A stretch of 64,000 nucleotides of DNA. Origin: Candidatus Methanorudis spinitermitis (GTDB lineage Archaea; Methanobacteriota; Methanobacteria; Methanobacteriales; Methanobacteriaceae). The DNA lies in NCBI GenBank assembly GCA_031286225.1, contig JAITUQ010000015.1, positions 43,424-107,423 on the forward strand, read 5' to 3'. Shown here one piece after another: positions 30,255 to 40,607 of this stretch. The position numbers and the translations under genes are program-made. The stretch's first letter is position 1. Every line of letters starts with the position of its first letter. The notes beneath the pieces are model-generated. The model had not been told where the DNA came from, searched no databases, and was given only the letters and a program-made list of their open reading frames with translations.

Positions 30255-31946
30255 ATGATTTATGAAGAAAATATAATTCAAAAAAATCCATTGAAAGTAG
30301 ATATTAGATTTGCATCAGTTTATCCAAATGTATATAGAACAGCTATGTCTTCATTAGGCTATCAAATAATCTATGGAATGGTAAATGATAGAGAAGATTC
30401 CTGGTGTGAAAGAGTAATTTATCCAAATACTCGTAGTATTGAATCAAATAGTCCACTGAAAGATTTTGATATTATTAGCTTCTCATTACAATATGAACAA
30501 GATTATTTCAATTGTTTAAAGATGCTTGATGAAGGAGAAATACCTCTTAAAAGAAAATACAGAGATAAAAGCTATCCTCTAATAATAGCTGGAGGACCAT
30601 GTGCAAGTTCTAATCCACTTCCAATCTCAGATTTTATTGACATATTTATTATTGGAGAAGCTGAAGCTATTTTAAACAAATTTTTAGATAAATTTTTAGA
30701 AATAAAGAAAAAAAATCAATTCAAAAAAGAAAAAAAATACTTAAAAATAAATAATTACAATAAAACCCAAAAAAAAGATAAATACTTAAAAACAAACAAT
30801 AAAAATTTATATAATATAGAAAAAATAAATTATTTAAATTCATTTTTGGATATTAAAGGAATATATATTTCAGAATATGACAACCATGTTGAAAAAGCTA
30901 TTGTTTCTAATATGGATGAAGCATATCACATTACTAAGCCAATAATTACAAAAACAAAAAACAAAAAATATTTACCTGTTTTTGGAAACTCAATTTTACT
31001 TAATGTTTCAAGAGGTTGCACTCGAGGATGTAGATTCTGTATGGCAGGATATATGTATCGACCTCTTAGAGAAACCTCTTTGAATAAGTTGATTTGGGTT
31101 GCAGAAGAGGCAAGGAAAAGTACAGGTATTGAAAAAGTATCTTTAATAGGAGCTGCTGTTTCTGATTATTCAAAAATAGATGAAATTATAAATGAACTAT
31201 TAAATAGAAAATTTCAAATATCAACACCTTCACTTAGAATAGAATCAATTACACCAAAATCATTAGCTAATTTAAAAGAAAGTGGGACAAAAACTATTAC
31301 AATAGCTCCAGAATCAACTTATAATATTCGAAAATCGTTGAATAAAGATATAAGTGATGAAAAAATAGTTGAAGTTGTAAAAAATGCTTTTGAGTTTGGT
31401 TTTAATATAAAATTATATTTTTTAATAGGTTTAAATGACGTGAAAGAAGATGTTCAAGATTTAGCTATTTATATTAAGTATTTAAATTCTCTTAATCAAA
31501 AGATAGCTAAGTCTCCATCTAACTACAATAGATCAATAAAATTTAGTATAAACCCTTTAATCCCAAAACCACACACACCATTACAATGGGAAGGATATGA
31601 CACGAAAGATATTAAGTTTAAAATAAATTATTTAAAATCACAGTTAAAAGAAGTAGCTATTAAATTTGATAGTCCTAAAATGGGCTTAATTCAATATGTT
31701 CTATCATGTAAAGGATCAGAAATTGGAAAATTATTAGAAGAATCAAGGAAAAAGAAGATAGCTATGAAAGAATGGAAAAAATACGGCAGTAGCTATAGTT
31801 TAGAGGATGAACTTCCTTGGAAAAACATTGATCTTGGTTTAAATCCTAATTTTTTAAAAAAAGAAAGGGAAAAATTATTAGCTAATGAAAATACACCTTG
31901 GTGTGAGGAAAATCCTTGTTATGGTTGTGGATCATGTGACAAATAG
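30255..31946 (+). CDS. Radical SAM protein (B12-binding-like N-terminus)
   Basis: 563 residues. The N-terminal ~140 residues resemble a cobalamin-binding-type Rossmann domain (RFASVYPNVYRTAMSSLGYQ, IIAGGPCASSNPLP). The radical SAM cluster motif is CTRGCRFC at Cys255, Cys259, Cys262. A C-terminal cysteine cluster (CEENPCYGCGSC) may hold a second iron-sulfur cluster. Residues 150-190 form a Lys/Asn-rich low-complexity insert that is probably a local expansion. It begins 24 bases after the SAP gene. The reaction is unknown; homologues are widespread in methanogens under COG1032. Confidence 0.85.
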   Translation: MIYEENIIQKNPLKVDIRFASVYPNVYRTAMSSLGYQIIYGMVNDREDSWCERVIYPNTRSIESNSPLKDFDIISFSLQYEQDYFNCLKMLDEGEIPLKRKYRDKSYPLIIAGGPCASSNPLPISDFIDIFIIGEAEAILNKFLDKFLEIKKKNQFKKEKKYLKINNYNKTQKKDKYLKTNNKNLYNIEKINYLNSFLDIKGIYISEYDNHVEKAIVSNMDEAYHITKPIITKTKNKKYLPVFGNSILLNVSRGCTRGCRFCMAGYMYRPLRETSLNKLIWVAEEARKSTGIEKVSLIGAAVSDYSKIDEIINELLNRKFQISTPSLRIESITPKSLANLKESGTKTITIAPESTYNIRKSLNKDISDEKIVEVVKNAFEFGFNIKLYFLIGLNDVKEDVQDLAIYIKYLNSLNQKIAKSPSNYNRSIKFSINPLIPKPHTPLQWEGYDTKDIKFKINYLKSQLKEVAIKFDSPKMGLIQYVLSCKGSEIGKLLEESRKKKIAMKEWKKYGSSYSLEDELPWKNIDLGLNPNFLKKEREKLLANENTPWCEENPCYGCGSCDK

Positions 31947-32010
31947 AAACAATCATTAAAAATTATCAAGTTATCAAATTAAACATACAAAGTAATAAAA
32001 TAATTAAATA

Positions 32011-32066
32011 TACAAACAATACTAAACTACGATAAACTATACAAACAATACTAAACTACGATAAAA
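32011..32066. repeat. Tandem duplication, period 29 bp
   Basis: Two copies of a 26-bp sequence (TACAAACAATACTAAACTAC followed by GATAAA) at 32011 and 32040, just upstream of the aminotransferase. Confidence 0.85.
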
Positions 32067-32150
32067 TATATTATGAATAATAAGCAAAATAAGGATGTTT
32101 ACAAGAAAATAAGAATTATATTAAATTATTATCAGTTATATGGTGAAATA

Positions 32151-33266
32151 ATGGTTAAAACAGCAAATAGACTTAATTTAATCGAATTATCTCAAATAAG
32201 AAAAATGTTCGAACTTACCGATGAAAATGCTATAAATTTAGGAATTGGAGAACCTGACTTTGATATTCCTGAAAATGTAAAAATGGCAATGATAGATGGT
32301 CTTGATGCTGGTTTTACACATTATACTCCAAATAAAGGATTTTTAGAGTTAAGAGAAGAAATATCTAAAAAGCTTAAAAAGGACAACAAATTAGCTATAG
32401 ATCCTGAATCAATTATGGTTACGGTTGGAGCAAGTGAAGCCCTTTATATTTCTGCTCAAGGGTTATTTGAAAAAGAAGACGAAGTTTTAATTCCAGACCC
32501 TGGATTTTTATCTTACAAAGCTTGTGTTGACCTATCTGAAAGTAAGGCAATTCCTGTTGAAATTAAAATTGAAAATGATTACAAAATGAAAGTTGAAGAT
32601 TTTCAGGAGAAAATTAACCCAAAAACAAAAGCATTTATTATGAATTCTCCATCTAATCCAACAGGATCTGTTATGGATAAAGAAGATATTAAAGCTATAG
32701 CTGATTTAGCTACTGATCATGATTTCATGATAATTAGTGATGAAATTTATGAAAAAATAATTTACGGAAAAAAACATTACTCTCCTGCACAATTTAGTGA
32801 TAATGTAATTGTTATTAATGGTTTTTCAAAAACTTATGCAATGACTGGTCTTAGAATAGCTTATCTTGCAGGAGAAAATGATGTGGTTGAAGAGCTTTTA
32901 AAAGTCCATCAATATAATACCGCTTGTGCAAGCTCAATTTCTCAAATAGCTGCACGTGAAGCATTAGCTGGACCTCAAAAATATGTTAAAACAATGGTCA
33001 AAGAATTTGAAAGACGAAAAGATTTAGTAACTAAACGAATTCAGGATAGGGGTTTAAAGTGTAGTAAATTAGAAGGTGCATTTTATGCATTTCCTCAAGT
33101 GGAAAATGCTACCGAATATGTTCAAAAAGCACTTGAACTTGGAGTTATCACAGTCCCAGGAAGTGGCTTTGGAGAAAATTGTGAAAATAATATAAGAATT
33201 TCTTATGCAAATTCATATGAAAAACTTGAAAAAGCTTTAAATCGTTTAGAATTAATCAAACAATGA
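32151..33266 (+). CDS. Aspartate-type aminotransferase (class I/II, PLP)
   Basis: 371 residues from ATG at 32151, chosen because TGGTGA lies five bases upstream and the encoded N-terminus (MVKTANRLNLIELSQIRKM) is family-like; the frame stays open to 32073. Motifs: NLGIGEPDFDIP, the NSPSNPTGSVM substrate/PLP loop, SDEIYEKI, and the PLP lysine in NGFSKTYAMTGLR, with a terminal arginine in NIRISYA. Most likely aspartate aminotransferase, but other amino acids are possible in this subgroup. Confidence 0.9.
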   Translation: MVKTANRLNLIELSQIRKMFELTDENAINLGIGEPDFDIPENVKMAMIDGLDAGFTHYTPNKGFLELREEISKKLKKDNKLAIDPESIMVTVGASEALYISAQGLFEKEDEVLIPDPGFLSYKACVDLSESKAIPVEIKIENDYKMKVEDFQEKINPKTKAFIMNSPSNPTGSVMDKEDIKAIADLATDHDFMIISDEIYEKIIYGKKHYSPAQFSDNVIVINGFSKTYAMTGLRIAYLAGENDVVEELLKVHQYNTACASSISQIAAREALAGPQKYVKTMVKEFERRKDLVTKRIQDRGLKCSKLEGAFYAFPQVENATEYVQKALELGVITVPGSGFGENCENNIRISYANSYEKLEKALNRLELIKQ

Positions 33267-33426
33267 ATAGAATAAAATAAAAACAAAATTTATAAATTTA
33301 ACAGTTTTAATCATTTGCAAAATAACTAAAAATAATTTAAAAAATAAAAAAATATTTTAAAAAAAAAATACTAAAAATAGCTAAAAATTACTAAAAAAAA
33401 ATGAAAATAGCTAAAAAATGAAAAAA

Positions 33427-33511
33427 CGCCGGGGACGGGATTTGAACCCGCGAGATCCAAGGGATCATTGGATTAGCAGTCCAACGCCGTACCAGGCTGG
33501 GCCACCCCGAC
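33427..33511 (-). tRNA. tRNA-Ser (anticodon GCT)
   Basis: An 85-nt class II tRNA. The acceptor stem pairs GTCGGGG (5', 33511) with CCCCGGC, leaving discriminator G and no encoded CCA. The anticodon arm reads TTGGA CTGCTAA TCCAA, giving GCT, which reads AGC/AGT serine codons. A long variable arm (GATCCCTTGGATC) and the T-arm GCGGGTTCAAATCCCGT confirm class II. It lies about 220 nt downstream of the SRP RNA in the same direction. Confidence 0.97.
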
Positions 33512-33730
33512 ATATGAATATTAATAAATATTATTGATTAAAAGAAAACATTGAAAATTTAATCAATTTTAATCATTACAAAAATAGCTATTGTCTATTT
33601 GTTTAAATGTACTTAAAAATTTTTCTATTTTGGGGAATATTTCTAAACTCTAAAAATCTTCGAATTTATAATGTATTAAAAAACTTCATTTTACTAAATT
33701 TATAATATCAAAATTATGTTCTTACATTAA

Positions 33731-34040
33731 AATGGCATGTTCAGAAGTGGACAAGTCTCAATGATACAAGTACTCCAAAAAACCAACTCCACCCCGCTAT
33801 TCTACAAGCATCAGCTGTTAATAGTAGAGCTGCTCCTTTCCAGGCCTGACACGTTCCCAAAATAAACATAATTAATTTTAACCCTCCAGTTAAAACCTTA
33901 TGACCACTAATCCTGTAGGACGAAGTTTCTATATCAATTTTTTGGGCTCATATCAAATCAAAATGCCGCCTTCTGAACTTCGACCGCACCAAAGGGGGTG
34001 TGTGCTTACAGAGGACCCCTAACCCTCCAGTCTAGCCAAT
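33731..34040 (-). ncRNA. ffs: Archaeal SRP RNA (7S RNA)
   Basis: A GC-rich island in AT-rich DNA, about 310 nt. The helix 8 signature is present as CAGGCCTGGAAAGGAGCAGC near 33829-33848, the Alu-domain TGTAA motif near the 5' end in CCTCTGTAAGC, and a 9-bp helix 5 pairing GTTCAGAAG with CTTCTGAAC at the far 3' end. Short terminal pairing TGGC/GCCA suggests ends near 34038 and 33733. With SRP54 and SRP19 this RNA targets membrane and exported proteins. Exact ends are approximate by a few bases. Confidence 0.93.
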
Positions 34041-34056
34041 AAAACTTTGTTTTTAA

Positions 34057-34069
34057 TCTTATATAAATG
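34057..34069 (-). promoter_or_regulatory. TATA box of the SRP RNA gene
   Basis: Read on the minus strand, TTTATATAAG lies about 25 bases upstream of the predicted RNA start near 34037, the normal archaeal TATA-box distance. Confidence 0.65.
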
Positions 34070-34365
34070 TTTTTAAATTAAGATGTGTATAATTAGATAA
34101 AGTAAAAGTATTGGAAAGTCTTTTTTATAAGTAGAATAAGTGTCAATGAATATTTTAAATAGCTATGATTCTTATTAATGAAATAAAAACATTAAAAACT
34201 AATTATTGAATAAACAATTAAATTTTATGATTTTAAAAATAATTATAAAAAAATAATTTTAAAAATTAAATAATTTTAAAAATAAATTGATAAAAATAAA
34301 TAATTTTCAAAACAAGTAGATAAAAAAATATACCAAAATGTGTTATATAATTAAAATTAGCTATT
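34070..34365. other. Gene-free gap
   Basis: About 300 bases of A/T-rich sequence between the SRP RNA promoter and the CBS gene stop. One ATAGCTAT palindrome lies near 34160; nothing else is seen. Confidence 0.5.
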
Positions 34366-34779
34366 TTATCCTATACAATGTTGAAAATCTTTTATTGCTT
34401 TAATAATGTCCCCATCAGATATTATACCTACTAATTTTCCATTTTCAATTACTGGTAGCTGATTAACAATATTTGAACCTGGAGCATTTTCTTCCATAGC
34501 ACAAATAGCATGAAGTAAGGAATCATCAGGCTTAACTGAAGTAATATTTTGAACCATGACCTCGAAAACCTTTGTTCCTAACTTATATTTATCCAATATT
34601 AAATTATAACCTAAATCTGTAGCTGTGACAATTCCTACTATTTCATTATCTTCCATTACAGGTAATGCACTTACCTTATTTTTCATTAGTTTCTCAAATG
34701 CAAACACAACTTCTTCATCAGGAGTGGTTGAGAAAACATCTTTAGTCATTAGTTCCTTCACTTTTTTCTTTTTCAACAT
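34366..34779 (-). CDS. CBS-domain protein
   Basis: 137 residues made of a tandem CBS pair (about 8-60 and 68-132), each with the typical start [24 protein letters not shown] motif ([13 protein letters not shown] and [15 protein letters not shown]) and GIVTATDLG / GIISDGDII ends. Such pairs bind adenosine nucleotides or SAM and regulate partners. GGAGGA seven bases before the ATG at 34779 lies inside the upstream gene, which it overlaps by 38 bases, so the two are translationally linked. It may regulate 2-phosphoglycerate kinase, by context only. Confidence 0.88.
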   Translation of the reverse strand: MLKKKKVKELMTKDVFSTTPDEEVVFAFEKLMKNKVSALPVMEDNEIVGIVTATDLGYNLILDKYKLGTKVFEVMVQNITSVKPDDSLLHAICAMEENAPGSNIVNQLPVIENGKLVGIISDGDIIKAIKDFQHCIG

Positions 34780-35674
34780 TAGCTATTCCTCCATAAGTCC
34801 CGGTTATGCTTTTAATTATAGTATCAATAGTTGTTATTACATCAATATTTTCAATTACAGGAACATCAAACCTTGTAGCTTGAGATTCAAAATATTTTTG
34901 AGTTTTTCTAATTGCAAAAAAATTATCTAAATATCTCTGTAAAGGTCGTCTAGCCCACATTTGTCTACATCTAGAGTAAAACCTACCTTTATGAGTTTCT
35001 TTATCTTGAAGAGTCAACACAAACATTACAACATTATTTTTTTCCATTAGTTCATTTTTAATAAATCCTGGGACAATGTGTACACCCTCAACAACTATAC
35101 TAATTCCTTCTTTTAATGATCTTTCAACAACAGCTTCGATTCCAACGCTTACAGTATCTACATGATCTCTAAAACCAGCTAAAACATCATCAAATTCAGG
35201 TGGGGGTGGAACTCTCATTCCTTTATATGCAGTGAAACTTGATTCATGAATAACTGGGCTTAATTCTTTAGATACAATTTTACGCATAACTTCCCTAATC
35301 ATATCAGTACTTATCATGTTTCTAATACCTAAACGATTAGCTATTTCAAAAGCTATTGATGAAGTTCCAACGCCAGAAGCTCCCCCTATTAATATTATTA
35401 AAGGATCACTACATTTTTTTATTTCCCTCCATGCAATGTATTTTTCAGCAAGTTCAGGGTCTTTTTCTCTTAATTCTTCAACAATAATTTCAACTAATTC
35501 ATCAATAGTGATAACACTTATTTTTTCTTTTTTAAGTCTAGATTCAATACATGAAGCAAAAGAATAGGCTTTATTTGGTTCCATTTCTGCTATTGTTAGT
35601 GATCTTGAAAGAACTCCTTTAGAAAAAGGTTCTGTATATATCTTCCCACCAACTTCCCCTTGAATCATAATCAT
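34742..35674 (-). CDS. pgk2: 2-phosphoglycerate kinase
   Basis: Makes 2,3-diphosphoglycerate, the precursor of cyclic 2,3-diphosphoglycerate, a solute of Methanobacteriales. From ATG at 35674 (AGGTGA four bases upstream) it has 310 residues: an N-terminal ATP-cone-like domain (residues 1-88) and a kinase domain with Walker [11 protein letters not shown] at 97-106, and [11 protein letters not shown]. The longer open frame to 35731 adds a hydrophobic stretch outside the ribosome-binding site and is unlikely. It is followed by the overlapping CBS gene. Confidence 0.9.
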   Translation of the reverse strand: MIMIQGEVGGKIYTEPFSKGVLSRSLTIAEMEPNKAYSFASCIESRLKKEKISVITIDELVEIIVEELREKDPELAEKYIAWREIKKCSDPLIILIGGASGVGTSSIAFEIANRLGIRNMISTDMIREVMRKIVSKELSPVIHESSFTAYKGMRVPPPPEFDDVLAGFRDHVDTVSVGIEAVVERSLKEGISIVVEGVHIVPGFIKNELMEKNNVVMFVLTLQDKETHKGRFYSRCRQMWARRPLQRYLDNFFAIRKTQKYFESQATRFDVPVIENIDVITTIDTIIKSITGTYGGIANVEKEKSEGTND

Positions 35675-36065
35675 AGAATCACCTTTAAACAGATATAGTA
35701 AAAAAATTAATAATATAATAAAAAAGTTCATTAATTATTAAATTTAAGAAAATTTACATTGTAAAGAAAATATTTTAAGAATCGAATATTTTTAGAATCA
35801 ATAAAATCACTAAATCCTTAAAGTCAAAATAGATAATAGATATTCTCTAATTAATATTATTAGTATAAATTATTTATATAATTTTTTATTTGATTCTAAA
35901 AGTTCACTTATTGTTACACTTTTAATTAGATATCAATAGTAATAAGAAAATTAAAAGAAAATCCAAAATTAAAAAATTGAATAAAAATAATTTAAAAGTA
36001 ACTAAAATAATTATAATAATTAATAAAAAAAAATAAAAAATAAAAAAGCTATTATAAACTAAAAA
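35675..36065. other. Gene-free gap
   Basis: 390 bases between two minus-strand genes; A/T runs only. The pgk2 promoter should be at its left side. Confidence 0.5.
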
Positions 36066-37589
36066 TTAGCTATTTATTTTAATTTTTGATTTTACTCCAG
36101 CTAATGACGCTAAAATTGCAATTACACAAAGAATAGTCGAAATTATAAAAGCTATTTGAGAACTTTGAATAAGTGAGGAATAATATTTCGGTATAATTTG
36201 AACAGATCCAATCATAATTGCAAAAATAACTGTTAACATTCCTAAACTCATTGTTTGACCAATGACTCTAACAGTTGAAACTGTTGCAGAAGCTAATGGA
36301 GCGAATTTCCTTGGAACTGAACCCATTATTGAATTAGTGTTTGGTGATGAGAATATTCCATATCCAATACCTTGTAAAACCATAGATATTAAAATAACTT
36401 CAAGAGAAGTTTTTTCATTTAAAAATATCAGTATAAATAAAGCGATTGCAACAAACCCCATACCTAAAGCAGATAATTTTTGCGGTTCAAATTTATCTGA
36501 AAGTTTTCCAGAAAATGGAGCTACAATAGCCATTAATGCTGGAGTAACAATAAGAATTAATCCTGTAGTTTGAGGGTCTAATTGCTTAATATATTGGAAA
36601 TAATAGCTCAGTATATAAGTTACAACAAAAGTAGCTAAATAGCTAATAAGAGCAGCTAAATTTGATGAAGCAAACTTAATATTTTTAAACAAATCCATGT
36701 GAAAAACAGGGAATTTTTGTCTTAATTCAAAGAAGGTGAAACCTATAAGTAAGAATAAACCAAGAACTGTTAAAATTACTCCTGCAAGCTGATTTAAGAT
36801 TGTGAACCCATACATAAATAATAGAATACCAATAGAATATATGATTGTTCCAATAAAATCAAATGGATGATCTCTACCAGTTACCCATTCTTCACGAATC
36901 TTAAGTATAGTTAAAATCAAAGGGATGAATAGCAATGGAATTACAACATAAAAAATACTTTGCCAACCAAGATTCTTTGTTAATATTCCCCCTAACACAG
37001 GAGCTAATGTAAGTCCTATATAAACACTTGAAATAGTTATTCCTATTCCTTTACCTCTCTCATGAGGAGGTAATGCTTCAGTTATCATTGCAAATCCAGC
37101 TACATTCACCATTGAAACAGCTATTCCTTGAATAACTCTGAAAAATATTAATGAATATGCTGAAAAAGCCAAAGACGCTCCTACAGTACTAATTATAAGT
37201 ATTATTACTCCTAATGAAAAAAATTTTTTTAATCCGAATTTTCCAGATAATTTTCCAAAAGGAACAGAAAAAATAGCTATTGCAAGTAAAAAAGAAGTAG
37301 CTAACCAATTCTGAAGAATTACATCAATCATGAATTCTTTAGCTATTACAGGAAGAGCTACAGTTATTGATGAAGTTAAAAATGCTGCTAAAAAAGAAGT
37401 AAAGGCTGCTGCAAATATAATAATATTTTTTGATGAAGATTTTTTTAAAATATATCCTTCTTCTAAATTATTATCAGTATTTCCTTGAATATTATTTTCT
37501 TTTTCATTATCTGAACTATCACTTATATTTTTTTGAACATGATCTTTTTCAATATTAGCTTTATCTGAATCTTTCTTTTTTTCATCCAT
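36066..37589 (-). CDS. MFS drug-efflux-type transporter (DHA2, 14 TM)
   Basis: 507 residues. A hydrophilic acidic N-terminus of about 50 residues precedes roughly 14 membrane segments, the DHA2/EmrB-QacA pattern. Motif A-like loop KLSGKFGLKKFF and motif C-like GLTLAPVLGGILT are present. It likely exports toxic compounds with proton exchange; the substrate is unknown. It starts three bases after the phosphoesterase stop, so they form an operon. Confidence 0.88.
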   Translation of the reverse strand: MDEKKKDSDKANIEKDHVQKNISDSSDNEKENNIQGNTDNNLEEGYILKKSSSKNIIIFAAAFTSFLAAFLTSSITVALPVIAKEFMIDVILQNWLATSFLLAIAIFSVPFGKLSGKFGLKKFFSLGVIILIISTVGASLAFSAYSLIFFRVIQGIAVSMVNVAGFAMITEALPPHERGKGIGITISSVYIGLTLAPVLGGILTKNLGWQSIFYVVIPLLFIPLILTILKIREEWVTGRDHPFDFIGTIIYSIGILLFMYGFTILNQLAGVILTVLGLFLLIGFTFFELRQKFPVFHMDLFKNIKFASSNLAALISYLATFVVTYILSYYFQYIKQLDPQTTGLILIVTPALMAIVAPFSGKLSDKFEPQKLSALGMGFVAIALFILIFLNEKTSLEVILISMVLQGIGYGIFSSPNTNSIMGSVPRKFAPLASATVSTVRVIGQTMSLGMLTVIFAIMIGSVQIIPKYYSSLIQSSQIAFIISTILCVIAILASLAGVKSKIKINS

Positions 37590-37592
37590 GAT

Positions 37593-38306
37593 CTAACCTC
37601 TATTGATCTCAACCATATCAGCTACAATATTATTATATTCATCAATTTGAATTAAACATCCCCCTCCATTTTCTAACATTCCAGGATTAACAATAACTGT
37701 ATTTCCTAACATAGCAAAAGCTACTGATTCATGAATATGACCACAAAGATTTAAACGAGGTTGATATTCATCAATGATTTTCCTAACAGCTTCACTTCCA
37801 ACATGAATTCCATCTTCAATGATGTCTGCTTCACTGCCATATGGAGGAGCATGGGTTAGTAAAATATCAAGTTTTTCAAATTTTTTTTCTTCATTTTCTT
37901 CTTTTTTCCCTATTTTCAATGCTTTTTGAGAATTAAAAAGTTTTTTTAAATGGTCATATAGAACATCATCATCAAATTCAAAAGGGGTGTCAAAAGGAGT
38001 TGGATTAGATCCACCAAATCCATAAATAACTAAATTTTCATGTTCTATTATATCATTATGAGCACAAATAGCTTTAGATTTATTAATTTTTTTAAATACT
38101 TCTTTTGTATCGCAATTTCCAGGAATAGCTATTGCTGTGGCACCAAAGTTAGAAATTTTATTTAAAAAATCTTCAGCAAATTCTGGAGGTCCAAAGTTAG
38201 TTATATCTCCTGAAACAATTACTAAATCTAGATTATTATTTTTTAAGTAATCATACAGTCCCTGATTTTCTTTAGCATGTACATCACTTATAGCTAAAAT
38301 CTTCAA
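37593..38306 (-). CDS. Calcineurin-like metallophosphoesterase
   Basis: 237 residues with the metal motifs in order: DVHAKENQ near the start, SGDITNFGPPE, GNCD, THAPP and CGHIHE. This fits the YfcE/MPP-like phosphoesterases of archaea, which act on small phosphodiesters; the substrate is unknown. A Lys/Glu-rich insert (GKKEENEEKKFEK) lies between the fourth and fifth motif. It is first of a two-gene operon with the MFS transporter. Confidence 0.88.
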   Translation of the reverse strand: MKILAISDVHAKENQGLYDYLKNNNLDLVIVSGDITNFGPPEFAEDFLNKISNFGATAIAIPGNCDTKEVFKKINKSKAICAHNDIIEHENLVIYGFGGSNPTPFDTPFEFDDDVLYDHLKKLFNSQKALKIGKKEENEEKKFEKLDILLTHAPPYGSEADIIEDGIHVGSEAVRKIIDEYQPRLNLCGHIHESVAFAMLGNTVIVNPGMLENGGGCLIQIDEYNNIVADMVEINRG

Positions 38307-39051
38307 TAAATCACCTCAATTCAACAATTAATTATTTATAGTCACAGATTAAATGTTTTAAGCTTTTGAAATCTTGGATCTTATAATGTTAAAAAAACTT
38401 TGTTTTTCTAAACTTTGAAATCTTGAATCTTATAATGTTAAAAAAAACTTTGTTTTTTTTAAATTATAAAAAAACTAATTTTGCAAATTCTTTTTTAAAG
38501 AAAATCTTTTTTTAAAAAAAGATTAATATTATAATTAAATGTTTGTTTTTTATAAAATTTATTTATTATTTTAATTAAATATTAATTTTTAAGAATTATT
38601 TAAAAAATCTTTAATTAAAACTTAATGCTTTTGACTATGATTAAGCTAATTTAATTTTATTAATTTGATAATTTGCATAAAATGAATTTAATTAACTTAC
38701 TTAATTTAATTAATTTATTTAATTCAATAATTTTTTAAAAATTGTTAAACATTTATATATAGTTATTTATTAAATATTTATATATATAATTTTTTCCATG
38801 ACTTAAAAATTCATGATAGAATAGACTATAAATCTAAATAAAATTAGTATAATGTTGAATAAAAAAATTTAAATAAATTGAAAAAAAGCTTTTTGAAATT
38901 AAAAATATTAAAAGATAATGAAGCTAGTAGAAAAAAATAAAAAGATGAAAAATTTAAAAATTAAAAATAGCTTTAAAATAAATATTTCTCTCTTATTTTC
39001 TTTGCTAGCTGTTTTAATATAAAATTATGACATGTTTATTATTTATTGACT
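38307..39051. other. Long gene-free gap
   Basis: 745 bases upstream of the phosphoesterase and downstream of the rubredoxin/glutamate-synthase-like gene. It contains the 49-bp tandem duplication listed separately; the rest is A/T runs with no ORF. Confidence 0.55.
38365..38460. repeat. Tandem duplication, period 49 bp
   Basis: Two nearly identical copies of TTTGAAATCTTG(G/A)ATCTTATAATG followed by an A-run and ACTTTGTTTTT, at 38365 and 38414. A weaker related stretch occurs at about 33652-33692. Confidence 0.8.
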
Positions 39052-40461
39052 TTATACATGTCTTATATTCGTATATTGAGATATTTCAGAATTAGTTGTA
39101 GCAATGTCATCAACTGATAATTTATGTATATCATCATTTCCAGTTATTCTTCCAAAGACTTCCAATTCACACTTTGTAACTTTTAAGAAGTTTGCTAGTC
39201 TTTTAGCACTATTTTCTATACTAAGTCTCTTTCTTAATTCAGGATCTTGTGTTGCTACACCTGTAGGGCATGTACCTGAATTACATACCCTATATTGTTG
39301 ACAAGCAGCAGCCATCAAAGCTGATGATGCAACAGCTATAGCATCTGCTCCCATTGCAATAGCTTTTCCAAAGTCTGATGGTACTCTTAGTCCTCCTGTA
39401 ATGACTAAATCAAGGTCTAAGTTATTTTCTAAAATATATTTCTTTGCTCTATAAAGTGCAAATATTGTTGGAACTGAACTTGCATCTTTTAAAGTTTTAG
39501 GGCTTGCTCCTGTTGCACCTCCACGACCATCAATTGTGATAAAGTCTGGTTTAGCAAATTTAATCCAATCCATATCTTTTTCAATATGCCCTGCAGCTAT
39601 TTTAACTCCTATTGGTCTTTCTTTGCTTTTTTTCCTTAATGAGTTAACTAAACTTTTTAAATCATCTTTTGTATTAATATCTGGAAATTTTGATGGGCTA
39701 ATAATATCTTCACCAGCTGTTTTATTTCTTATTTTAGCAATTTCCTCTGTAACTTTAGAACCTGGTAAGTGTCCTCCCATTCCTGGCTTTGTACCTTGAC
39801 CTATCTTTATTTCTATTGCATCAGAATTTTTCAAACTCTCATCTGTAACACTATACAAATTAGGAACATACTCAAATATATACTTATATGCCTCTTTCTT
39901 TTCTTCTGGTAAAATCCCACCTTCACCACTACATGTTGCAGTTTTAGCTATAGCTGAACCCTTTGCTAGCGCAATTTTCATCTCATAAGACAATGCACCA
40001 TATGACATATGCGATATATATACTGGCATATCTATAGTCATGGGCTTTTTACTATTCTTACCAATTGCTGTTTTTAGGTTAACTTTATCATCATCTTCTA
40101 ATGGTAATTTACTCAGTTGAACACCCATTATAATTATATCATCCCAAGATATAATAGGTAATTTCGTTCCCATTGCCTCTATTATACTTTCTCCAGAAAG
40201 TGCCATTTGATGAATAGCATCCATATGTCTCTCAAATTCACTATTATTTTTCGCAAATTCTTTATTGTATGCAAGTGGATTTTCCTTATTTAGATTAATT
40301 GTTTGGTCTTTAGATTTTTTATCTGGATTTTCAACATGTTTAAACAAATGTTTTGGAGATCCACAAACTACACAAGACCGGTCATCTGGTAAATCTGAAA
40401 TTTTTCCTTCTTTAGATTCATCATGTTCATGTCCACATATTTCACATCTATAAATAGCCAT
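39052..40461 (-). CDS. Glutamate-synthase-like FMN oxidoreductase with N-terminal rubredoxin domain
   Basis: 469 residues. The first ~45 form a rubredoxin-like iron site (CEICGH and CVVCGSP). The rest matches the FMN/iron-sulfur domain of archaeal glutamate synthase-related proteins: ISHMSYGALS, SGEGGILPEE, IKIGQGTKPGMGGHLPG, TIDGRGGATGASP, and the cluster loop CNSGTCPTGVATQDP. There is no glutaminase domain. Whether it makes glutamate or acts as another reductase is uncertain; the rubredoxin domain and the adjacent rubrerythrin suggest an electron-transfer role under oxidative stress. Confidence 0.85.
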   Translation of the reverse strand: MAIYRCEICGHEHDESKEGKISDLPDDRSCVVCGSPKHLFKHVENPDKKSKDQTINLNKENPLAYNKEFAKNNSEFERHMDAIHQMALSGESIIEAMGTKLPIISWDDIIIMGVQLSKLPLEDDDKVNLKTAIGKNSKKPMTIDMPVYISHMSYGALSYEMKIALAKGSAIAKTATCSGEGGILPEEKKEAYKYIFEYVPNLYSVTDESLKNSDAIEIKIGQGTKPGMGGHLPGSKVTEEIAKIRNKTAGEDIISPSKFPDINTKDDLKSLVNSLRKKSKERPIGVKIAAGHIEKDMDWIKFAKPDFITIDGRGGATGASPKTLKDASSVPTIFALYRAKKYILENNLDLDLVITGGLRVPSDFGKAIAMGADAIAVASSALMAAACQQYRVCNSGTCPTGVATQDPELRKRLSIENSAKRLANFLKVTKCELEVFGRITGNDDIHKLSVDDIATTNSEISQYTNIRHV

Positions 40462-40496
40462 ATTATTTACCTTAAAGAAGTTTCAATAATTTTCAG

Positions 40497-40607
40497 CTTT
40501 AATTTCAAAAATAATCATATAACTAAACTTAAAATCTATTTAATAATTACCTACTTTAATTTCAAAAATAGCCATATTATTAAGATTGGAATCTATTTTA
40601 ATAATTG
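40497..40607. repeat. Tandem duplication, period 57 bp
   Basis: Two imperfect copies starting CTTTAATTTCAAAAATA, at 40497 and 40554, fill the gap between rubrerythrin and the rubredoxin/glutamate-synthase-like gene. Confidence 0.75.
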
